Below, piece after piece: positions 1 to 5,210 of a DNA stretch of 6,733 bases. Numbering within the stretch: the first letter of the stretch is position 1; the number at the start of each line of letters is the position of its first letter. Below the pieces are notes generated by a model that was not told where the DNA came from, made no database searches, and saw only the letters and a list, made by a program, of their open reading frames with translations. This stretch comes from Spirochaetia bacterium (GTDB lineage Bacteria > Spirochaetota > Spirochaetia > PWKH01). Location: contig SKXS01000102.1 in assembly GCA_007128345.1 (NCBI GenBank), forward strand, positions 1 to 6,733. Reading direction: 5' to 3'. The translations under genes were made by a program, and so were the position numbers.

Positions 1-215
1 GGATGCACCCGTGCTATGATGATATACGTTCCGCTTTAAAGCTTGATCAGCAGGGTTTTGCCGTGCTCACCGGAAGCGGCAGCGCTATGGTGGGAATTTA
101 CCCTGAATCATGTGATCTGAAGGAGATTATAAGGACACTTGCTGGGCAGCAGCATAGGGTTGTACTCACAAAAACTCTTGCTATCAGCCCATTTGGAGGT
201 TACAATGTACACTAG
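1..215 (+). CDS. ispE: 4-diphosphocytidyl-2-C-methyl-D-erythritol kinase, C-terminal fragment
   Basis: This is the 3' end of a gene that begins before the window; about 70 residues remain and the frame stays open to the left edge, so the ATG at 3 is probably internal. IspE is a cytosolic GHMP-family kinase that uses ATP to phosphorylate CDP-methylerythritol in the MEP route to isoprenoids. The visible support is the glycine-rich third GHMP motif, LTGSGSAM (bases 66-89), followed by a hydrophobic strand (VGIYP) and a final strand (RVVLTKTLA) typical of the C-terminal ferredoxin-like domain. Other GHMP kinases share this glycine motif, so the fragment alone is not decisive. Its place directly upstream of spoVG, with ctc, pth, tilS and ftsH further on, matches the region where ispE lies in Bacillus and raises confidence. 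The stop is TAG at 213-215. Confidence 0.8.
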   Translation, partial: MHPCYDDIRSALKLDQQGFAVLTGSGSAMVGIYPESCDLKEIIRTLAGQQHRVVLTKTLAISPFGGYNVH

Positions 216-264
216 GTGCGTATCTTTTGATGCATTCATGGAGGGGATCAATGGAAATTACTGA
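205..264 (+). other. Possible 19-residue leader ORF bridging ispE and spoVG
   Basis: An ATG at 205 is preceded by a perfect GGAGG (195-199) with 5-base spacing and opens a 19-codon frame (MYTRCVSFDAFMEGINGNY) ending at TGA 262-264. It starts inside the last codons of ispE and ends just inside spoVG, so a ribosome translating it would finish 14 bases past the spoVG ATG. This could couple spoVG translation to ispE or act as a leader peptide. The GGAGG also encodes the Phe-Gly-Gly-Tyr stretch of IspE, so it may be chance. I recognise no family for the peptide. Confidence 0.2.
240..246 (+). promoter_or_regulatory. Ribosome binding site that fixes the spoVG start
   Basis: GGAGGGG lies 4 bases before the ATG at 251. 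It favours that ATG over the in-frame TTG at 227 and ATG at 230, neither of which has a purine-rich site upstream. Confidence 0.8.
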
Positions 265-532
265 CATCCGCGTTCGTAAAGTAGATACGGACGGCAAGCT
301 GAAGGCATATGTGACAGTGACGTTCGACAATGAATTTGTTGTGCATAATGTAAAGGTCATCGAAGGAAAGAATGGTGCATTTATTGCAATGCCGAGCAGA
401 AAGACTAAAAGCGGAGAATATAAGGACGTCGCCCATCCTATAAATTCAGAATTCAGAGGAATGCTTCAGGATAAAATCCTGGAAGAGTACCAAAAGGCTC
501 CGAATGAGTTTTCAGAATCGGATGATGAGTAG
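251..532 (+). CDS. spoVG: SpoVG family nucleic-acid-binding regulator
   Basis: This 93-residue protein matches SpoVG along its whole length. It starts MEITDIRVRKV, then shows FVVHNVKVI (residues 29-37), NGAFIAMPS (41-49) and DVAHPIN (59-65), the most conserved parts of the family, and ends in a short acidic tail. SpoVG was named for a late sporulation defect in Bacillus but occurs widely in non-sporulating bacteria; in Borrelia and Staphylococcus it binds DNA and RNA and acts as a global regulator. No sporulation role is implied here. The ATG at 251 is chosen because the family begins at this point and a strong GGAGGGG precedes it. The gene follows ispE by 35 bases with no visible terminator, so it may be read from the ispE transcript. 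No clear promoter of its own is visible in the gap. Confidence 0.96.
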   Translation: MEITDIRVRKVDTDGKLKAYVTVTFDNEFVVHNVKVIEGKNGAFIAMPSRKTKSGEYKDVAHPINSEFRGMLQDKILEEYQKAPNEFSESDDE

Positions 533-552
533 CTGAACTCTCGTCCGGCAGG

Positions 553-581
553 TATGGACATATTCCCCAAAAATGTATAAT
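553..581 (+). promoter_or_regulatory. Candidate sigma-70 promoter for tRNA-Gln and downstream genes
   Basis: A perfect -10 box TATAAT sits at 576-581 in the gap after spoVG. The -35 side is weaker: TGGACA at 555-560 is one base off TTGACA but gives a short 15-base spacer, while TATGGA at 553-558 gives the ideal 17-base spacer with a poorer match. The expected start near 588 would give a leader of about 46 bases before the tRNA. With no terminator seen between the tRNA and rplY, this could drive the whole rplY-pth-tilS-ftsH-lepA run. No experimental support. Confidence 0.5.
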
Positions 582-594
582 CTTCCTATTGCCC

Positions 595-627
595 GCAGGT
601 AGCTGGGTCCTGATCATAGGAACCTGC
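595..627 (+). other. Leader hairpin upstream of tRNA-Gln
   Basis: GCAGGT (595-600) is complementary to ACCTGC (622-627), and TCCT (608-611) to AGGA (618-621) around the loop GATCAT. The two stems stack on the 3' side and leave a 7-base bulge on the 5' side; an alternative pairing is GGTCCT with AGGAACC and one bulged A. No T-run follows, so it is a poor intrinsic terminator for spoVG. It lies between the candidate promoter and the tRNA and may be a 5' leader structure removed during tRNA maturation. Confidence 0.4.
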
Positions 628-633
628 TGTCTA

Positions 634-705
634 TGGGGCGTCGTCAAGCGGTTAAGACCCCGGTTTTTGGAGCCGGTATCGCAGGTTCGAATCCTGCCGC
701 CCCAG
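634..705 (+). tRNA. tRNA-Gln (anticodon UUG)
   Basis: A full cloverleaf folds by eye. The acceptor stem TGGGGCG (634-640) pairs with CGCCCCA (698-704). The D stem is GTC/GAC (643-645 with 656-658). The anticodon stem CCGGT/GCCGG (660-664 with 672-676) closes the seven-base loop TTTTGGA with anticodon TTG at 667-669. The T arm is GCAGG-TTCGAAT-CCTGC (681-697). The discriminator is G at 705. The U1-A72 pair and G73 are typical glutamine identity features in bacteria. The 3' CCA is not encoded directly: the next bases are AACCA, so a CCA-adding enzyme would be required. It reads CAA, and CAG by wobble. It lies 32 bases before the rplY ATG with no terminator between, so it may be processed from the same transcript. 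Confidence 0.96.
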
Positions 706-724
706 AACCATTATGCTTATAGGT

Positions 725-731
725 AAAGGAG
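725..731 (+). promoter_or_regulatory. Ribosome binding site of rplY
   Basis: AAAGGAG lies 6 bases before the ATG at 738, separated by a T-rich spacer. This is among the strongest initiation sites in the window, in keeping with a highly expressed ribosomal protein. It lies 20 bases beyond the tRNA 3' end, so it would survive tRNA processing. Confidence 0.8.
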
Positions 732-737
732 TTTTTC

Positions 738-1373
738 ATGAGTGAGTACACGCTCAAAGGATATGATCGTACTGATCTTCGTAAGGGTGTCACCAAGCAG
801 CTGCGTCGTGAAGGGAAGATTCCCGCAGTTATTTACGGGAAGAACAAGACGAAGGCTATAGCTGTTGAAGCTAAGGAATTTAATACCAAGTTTCACCATA
901 TTTCTGAGAACACCCTGATAACAATTACCATCGGAAGGAAAAAGCACGAGGTGCTTATCAAGGACTATCAGGAAAACCTGCTGAAGAACTATCTGGTCCA
1001 TTTGGACTTCTTCGAGGTTGAGAAGGGCAAGCTGCTGAGGACCCACATTCCGTTGACCATAACAGGCAGCGCAAAGGGCGTCAAGGAAGGCGGCATTCTG
1101 CAGGTGAGTCTCCATGAAATCGAAGTTGAATGTACACCCCAGGACATTCCGGATCATTTTACCGTTGATGTGACCAACCTTGAGGTCGGAGAGAGCATCC
1201 ATATAGATACCCTGAAAGTGCCTGAGGGAGTACGTCTGCTGGTTGACGATGACATGACCATCGTGTCTGTCACTGCTCCGAAGGTTGAGGTTGAGGAGCA
1301 TGGTGAAGAGGAGGCCGAGGAACCAGAGGTCATCGGGGAAGACAAGGAATCCGAGGAGTCTGAATCAGAATAG
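738..1373 (+). CDS. rplY: 50S ribosomal protein L25, long CTC/TL5 type
   Basis: The 211-residue protein is a two-domain L25 (also called Ctc or TL5), which binds 5S rRNA in the large ribosomal subunit. The N-terminal L25 domain (about 1-94) shows LRREGKIPAVIYG (22-34) and HLDFFEV (88-94). The C-terminal TL5 beta domain (about 97-183) has GVKEGGIL (114-121). It is about twice the length of E. coli L25 (94 residues) and similar to Bacillus general stress protein Ctc. The last 28 residues (184-211) form a low-complexity tail with 16 Asp/Glu, encoded by a purine-rich stretch; such acidic tails recur in this family and are probably disordered. The start is supported by the strong upstream site. 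Its stop codon TAG overlaps the GTG start of pth by one base. A promoter ahead of the tRNA is the likely source of transcription. Confidence 0.96.
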   Translation: MSEYTLKGYDRTDLRKGVTKQLRREGKIPAVIYGKNKTKAIAVEAKEFNTKFHHISENTLITITIGRKKHEVLIKDYQENLLKNYLVHLDFFEVEKGKLLRTHIPLTITGSAKGVKEGGILQVSLHEIEVECTPQDIPDHFTVDVTNLEVGESIHIDTLKVPEGVRLLVDDDMTIVSVTAPKVEVEEHGEEEAEEPEVIGEDKESEESESE

Positions 1374-1981
1374 TGACAGCTACGCATCTGCTTATTGGGC
1401 TTGGAAATCCAGGAGGCACGTACGCAGGGACCCGGCACAATGTCGGGTTCCTCTCGTTAGACTGGATTGCCGGGGAACTGCATGGCTCGTTCCGTAAAGC
1501 GTTCTTCAGGCCATACCTATACTGCCCGGTACGGTATCATACGACGTTTCTCATCCTGGCAAAACCGCTCACCTATATGAATCGCTCGGGAGAGGCTGCT
1601 GTACGTCTGCTGCGCAGGTACCATATTGCTCCTTCACGCATGATCGTTCTCTGTGATACTATGGACCTTCCAGCGGGTACTGTACGAATTAAACGGGGAG
1701 GGTCAACTGCCGGACATCGGGGCATAGCGTCGCTGATCAGTGAAGTCGGCAGTTCAGATTTTCCCAGAGTATACATAGGTATCGGGAGGCCGGCACCCGA
1801 TAATACGGTGGTTGCACACGTGCTGGGAGTGCCGAACGATACAGAATCAGGTTTCATACACCAGGGGATTGCCGCTGCCGGTCAAGCCGCACTGAAGCTG
1901 ACCTCAGGGTCCCTCGAGCAGGTGATGCATGAGTACAATCGAAAGAGACCTATCCTCAAGGGTGCTGAAGAGGATAGCTGA
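1373..1981 (+). CDS. pth: Peptidyl-tRNA hydrolase
   Basis: This enzyme cleaves the ester bond of peptidyl-tRNAs released by stalled ribosomes and so recycles tRNA. The 202-residue length fits bacterial Pth. Visible motifs are GLGNPG (9-14, with Asn12), TRHNVG (20-25, with catalytic His22), KPLTYMNRSG (64-73) and the conserved acidic site CDTMDLPAG (Asp95). The later GHNG motif of E. coli (His113-Asn114) reads GHRG here, so Arg116 replaces the Asn that helps bind the substrate; catalytic His and Asp remain. The GTG at 1373 is the only sensible start: it shares one base with the rplY stop and GLGNPG follows at the usual distance. The nearest Shine-Dalgarno-like site, GAGGAG at 1353-1358, is 14 bases away, so initiation probably relies on coupling to rplY. 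The 3' end overlaps tilS by 53 bases. Confidence 0.95.
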   Translation: MTATHLLIGLGNPGGTYAGTRHNVGFLSLDWIAGELHGSFRKAFFRPYLYCPVRYHTTFLILAKPLTYMNRSGEAAVRLLRRYHIAPSRMIVLCDTMDLPAGTVRIKRGGSTAGHRGIASLISEVGSSDFPRVYIGIGRPAPDNTVVAHVLGVPNDTESGFIHQGIAAAGQAALKLTSGSLEQVMHEYNRKRPILKGAEEDS

Positions 1982-3335
1982 CTACCGGTTCCCAGATTCC
2001 CGCAAGCTCGTCGTTGCCTATTCCGGAGGTCCGGACTCAGCAGCACTGCTCGACATCCTATCAAAATCAGCATATGCAGGACGCACCAGTGCTTTTTATG
2101 TGGATCATGCTCTCCGCCCGCCGGATGAAATGGAACAGGAGCGTACACTGGTCGAGCAGTTCTGCGGGCAGATGCATATACCCCTCAGGATTGCAGAGCT
2201 GGAGAAGGGAAGCGTACATGCCCGAGCTCACGATTGCGGGATAGGGGTTGAAGCTTCGGCTCGGGAGATGCGCTACCGCGCGTTTATGGGCAGGTCAGAG
2301 GAACTCGATGGGGCGGCAGTGTTGACCGCACATACCCTTGATGATCAGGCAGAAACTTTGGTCATGAGGGTCTTCCAGGGAAGTTCCCTTGAAGGTCTCG
2401 CGGGAATACCCGAAGTCAGGGAGCCCTACTACCGGCCGCTTCTCCATGAGCAGAAGTCAGCACTGCTTGACTACCTGACTGAGCACCTGGTGCCGAGCTG
2501 GACTGATTCAACCAACGAGCTTGATGTGTACACCAGGAATCGAGTGCGTAGTGCCCTCGAAGAAATTGAAACCATCTATCCTGGGTACCGTAAGGCACTG
2601 GATACCCTGAGGATGAAGATCAAGTGGGCCCTGGAGTCACTTGACAGCATAGCTCCAGTCTCGCTGCCGGGAACGTTCGGACGGCTTTCCGGAAGTGCTG
2701 AGTTTCCTCTCTCATGGTTTCTCAGCCTGCAGCCGTATACCAGGATGCAGGTACTCTACCGCATATGGGGTGATCATATTGCAGGTGATGGGGAGCGGCA
2801 ACTGGCATTTGCCTCGATCAGGCCGTTTCTTGAGCATTGCAGAAACAATTTACCCGGTGATTCAGTTTTCTCCGCAGGCGGGAGCACCATCACGATACAG
2901 GACGGCATAGTTTTATGGAATAGGGGAGTTGCCCATAACCGTAAAAAGCGGTATCTTAAGTCTGTACAATATGATAGTACACCGCTGTTCAATGCCGTGT
3001 ATTTGAGCACCATAACAAGCAGCATCCTGCAGCCGGGTGCCGCAGGTTTGATCAGGGAAGAGCTTGCAGATCCGCTCATAGTCAGGTCTGCAGCCCCGGG
3101 GGATGCGATGACCGCTGTTCAGGGAACAAAGCATCTCTCAGCACTCTTTTCTGATTGGAAGGTACCTCCAGAGGACCGGTGGAAAATACCGGTACTTGAA
3201 GACCGGGGGGGAGTGCAGGCAGTCCTTGGAGCATACTTTGGGTATGCAGACCGTGTGGCGGCAGCGCATACGAGACAGTTAAGACAGCACGAGCACTATG
3301 TGCTCTGTTCCATACAGAAAAGGGAGTCGGTATAA
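1929..3335 (+). CDS. tilS: tRNA(Ile)-lysidine synthase
   Basis: TilS uses ATP and lysine to turn C34 of tRNA-Ile(CAU) into lysidine, which makes the tRNA read AUA as isoleucine; it is generally essential. The N-terminal PP-loop ATPase domain has SGGPDS (32-37), VDHALRP (58-64), EASAREMRY (108-116) and HTLDDQAET (135-143). The remaining part, to residue 468, is more divergent and fits the linker and C-terminal substrate-binding domains; total length is normal for the long form. The ATG at 1929 has AGGTGA close upstream but lies 53 bases inside pth. A GTG at 1962 is an in-frame alternative that still leaves the SGGPDS motif intact, though it has only a weak AAGG directly next to it. A run of seven G occurs at 3205-3211 within the C-terminal coding part. 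The gene ends 3 bases before ftsH. Confidence 0.94.
   Translation: MSTIERDLSSRVLKRIADYRFPDSRKLVVAYSGGPDSAALLDILSKSAYAGRTSAFYVDHALRPPDEMEQERTLVEQFCGQMHIPLRIAELEKGSVHARAHDCGIGVEASAREMRYRAFMGRSEELDGAAVLTAHTLDDQAETLVMRVFQGSSLEGLAGIPEVREPYYRPLLHEQKSALLDYLTEHLVPSWTDSTNELDVYTRNRVRSALEEIETIYPGYRKALDTLRMKIKWALESLDSIAPVSLPGTFGRLSGSAEFPLSWFLSLQPYTRMQVLYRIWGDHIAGDGERQLAFASIRPFLEHCRNNLPGDSVFSAGGSTITIQDGIVLWNRGVAHNRKKRYLKSVQYDSTPLFNAVYLSTITSSILQPGAAGLIREELADPLIVRSAAPGDAMTAVQGTKHLSALFSDWKVPPEDRWKIPVLEDRGGVQAVLGAYFGYADRVAAAHTRQLRQHEHYVLCSIQKRESV
3321..3326 (+). promoter_or_regulatory. Probable ribosome binding site of ftsH
   Basis: AGGGAG lies inside the end of tilS, 12 bases before the ftsH ATG at 3339. 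The spacing is longer than ideal, so coupling with tilS termination at 3335 may help initiation. Confidence 0.5.
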
Positions 3336-3338
3336 CGT

Positions 3339-5210
3339 ATGAATAATGATAACGGCAAACAGAATAAGCCGCCGTCTGAAGGACCCAGGTTTGACTTTGG
3401 AAGGAACCGGTTTGCCCTATTTTTTCTTATATCTCTTATTGTGATGTTTGCGGTAATCCTTGTCTCTAACGGTGATACCGGAGCCAGGGATGTGCCGTAT
3501 TCAACATTCGTCAACTATGTTGAAGCCGGCCAGGTACAGTCTGCTGAGATCATAGACAACAATGAGGTGATCTTTGTCCTCCGCAACCAGCCGGCTGAAC
3601 GCTTTCGCAGCAGAATTCCCTACTATGATGAGGACCTTCTGCGCAAGCTTATCGATCGTAATGTGGTGCTTTCAGGGAGCGTAAAGGGGGTTTCCCCCTT
3701 ACGGGTTATCCTGGAGATTCTTCCCTGGGGTATTTTCATATTCTTCTTCTGGTTCATGTACCGGCAGATGCAGGGTTCGGGAAGCAAGGCGTTCTCATTC
3801 GGCAAGAGCAAGGCGAAAGAGTATAAGGAAGATGATGTTAAGATTACCTTTGCCGATGTAGCCGGACAGACAGAGGCTAAATACGAGCTGCAGGAAGTAG
3901 TGGAATTTCTGAAGAGCCCAGACAAGTTTGTCAAGGTCGGTGCGAAGATTCCCAAAGGCATACTGCTAGTCGGCATGCCGGGAACGGGGAAAACCCTTCT
4001 TGCCAAGGCAGTTGCCGGTGAGGCGGGGGTTTCCTTTCTCCATATGTCCGGATCTGACTTTGTGGAAATGTTTGTAGGTGTAGGCGCCAGCAGGGTCAGG
4101 GACCTCTTCGATATGGGAAGGAAGAGCGCCCCATGCATTATCTTCATTGATGAGCTGGATGCTGTGGGCAGGACCAGAGGTGCGGGCTACGGCGGCGGTC
4201 ATGACGAGCGCGAGCAGACCCTCAATCAGATGCTGGTAGAAATGGACGGGTTCGAAACCAAGACCGGTGTGATTGTCATCGCGGCGACCAACAGGCCTGA
4301 TGTGCTTGATCCAGCGCTTTTGAGACCAGGTCGGTTCGATCGTCAGGTGGTTGTTGATATGCCTGACGTGAAGGAGAGACAGGCCATTCTCATGATTCAC
4401 TGCATTAAGATCAAGCTTGATGATTCGGTGGACCTGCACCGCATAGCGCGTGCTACTCCCGGTACATCCGGAGCTGACCTGGCCAACCTGGTGAATGAAG
4501 CAGCGTTGTTTGCCGCCCGTGAAGGCACCAGCAAGCTCTCTATGGAGCATTTTGAGCTGGCCAGGGACAAACTGCTGCTTGGCATTGCCCGGCAGTCAAA
4601 AGTGATGACCGTAGAAGAGAAACGTGCGACAGCTTACCACGAGGCAGGGCATGCGCTGATGCACTACTATCTGAAGCATGTGGACCCGCTCCACAAGGTC
4701 ACCATCATACCGCACGGACAGGCTCTTGGCATCACCCTGTCGCTCCCGGAAAAGGATACGTACTCTAAACGAAGCGAACAGCTTCTGGACTGGATTAAGA
4801 TTACTATGGGCGGATTCGTAGCAGAAGAGCTGGTGTACAATGATACGACAACCGGTACATCCAACGATATTAAGCAGGCTACCAATATAGCACGTAGAAT
4901 GGTCACCGAGTGGGGGATGAGTGGACTTGGATTCGTTTCCTACGGCCAGGAGGATGAACCGCTTTTTATCGGTAAGGAGATTGCCAGGCACAAGGACTAC
5001 TCTGAAGAGACTGCTAAGCGTATAGACTCCGAGATTAACAAGATCCTTGACAGCTGCCTGAAGGAAACCCGGTCCATACTCAAGGAGCATCACGAAGAGC
5101 TTGAAACACTTACTAATGCGCTCGTTGAAAAAGAGACCATGGATGACCGGGACATTAGGGAACTGCTGGGCTTTGGCGTCAGGGAATCGGTAACGGATTT
5201 TAGTTCATGA
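3339..5210 (+). CDS. ftsH: ATP-dependent zinc metalloprotease FtsH
   Basis: FtsH is a hexameric inner-membrane AAA+ protease that extracts and degrades damaged membrane proteins and selected cytosolic proteins. The 623-residue protein has a short cytoplasmic N-terminus, TM1 (about 25-42), an extracytoplasmic domain (about 44-122), TM2 (about 123-141), then the AAA domain: Walker A GMPGTGKT (212-219), pore loop MFVGVG (244-249), Walker B IIFIDE (267-272), and sensor/arginine-finger region TNRPDVLDPALLRPGRFDR (317-335). The peptidase domain has the zinc site HEAGH (434-438), with Asp510 in TTGTSND as probable third ligand. Oddities are Met213 where the Walker A motif normally has Pro, and Phe493 where GGR(V/A)AEE is common; neither removes a catalytic residue. 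The length is a little under E. coli FtsH (644). It starts 3 bases after tilS and its TGA overlaps the lepA ATG. Confidence 0.98.
   Translation: MNNDNGKQNKPPSEGPRFDFGRNRFALFFLISLIVMFAVILVSNGDTGARDVPYSTFVNYVEAGQVQSAEIIDNNEVIFVLRNQPAERFRSRIPYYDEDLLRKLIDRNVVLSGSVKGVSPLRVILEILPWGIFIFFFWFMYRQMQGSGSKAFSFGKSKAKEYKEDDVKITFADVAGQTEAKYELQEVVEFLKSPDKFVKVGAKIPKGILLVGMPGTGKTLLAKAVAGEAGVSFLHMSGSDFVEMFVGVGASRVRDLFDMGRKSAPCIIFIDELDAVGRTRGAGYGGGHDEREQTLNQMLVEMDGFETKTGVIVIAATNRPDVLDPALLRPGRFDRQVVVDMPDVKERQAILMIHCIKIKLDDSVDLHRIARATPGTSGADLANLVNEAALFAAREGTSKLSMEHFELARDKLLLGIARQSKVMTVEEKRATAYHEAGHALMHYYLKHVDPLHKVTIIPHGQALGITLSLPEKDTYSKRSEQLLDWIKITMGGFVAEELVYNDTTTGTSNDIKQATNIARRMVTEWGMSGLGFVSYGQEDEPLFIGKEIARHKDYSEETAKRIDSEINKILDSCLKETRSILKEHHEELETLTNALVEKETMDDRDIRELLGFGVRESVTDFSS
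3681..3702 (+). other. Strong GC-rich hairpin inside ftsH
   Basis: AAGGGGG (3684-3690) and CCCCCTT (3694-3700) form a perfect 7-bp stem around the loop TTT; GT (3681-3682) and AC (3701-3702) extend it past one bulged A. It encodes Val-Lys-Gly-Val-Ser-Pro-Leu, directly before the second membrane segment of FtsH. No T-run follows, so it is not an intrinsic terminator. A role in slowing the ribosome before TM2 is speculation. Confidence 0.4.

Noticed and set aside
227..250. N-terminal extension of SpoVG from the TTG at 227 or ATG at 230
   Set aside because: No ribosome binding site precedes these codons, the extra residues do not match the family, and GGAGGGG points to the ATG at 251.
595..627. 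Hairpin as an intrinsic terminator of spoVG
   Set aside because: No T-rich tract follows the stem and it sits downstream of a TATAAT box, so a leader structure fits better.
717..1301. 194-codon open frame on the minus strand opposite rplY
   Set aside because: It lies antisense to a certain ribosomal protein gene, has no recognisable family or start signal, and is explained as a shadow of rplY codon composition.
1279..1371. Purine-rich, repeat-like stretch at the end of rplY as a repeat element
   Set aside because: It is explained by Glu codons of the acidic C-terminal tail; no unit repeats exactly.
3684..3700. Hairpin in ftsH as a terminator
   Set aside because: It is followed by ACGGG rather than a T-run and lies in the middle of an intact gene.
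3966..4550. 194-codon minus-strand frame opposite ftsH, and similar ones at 3623-4147 and 4596-5093
   Set aside because: All lie wholly within ftsH, whose protein is conserved end to end; the translations show no known motif.
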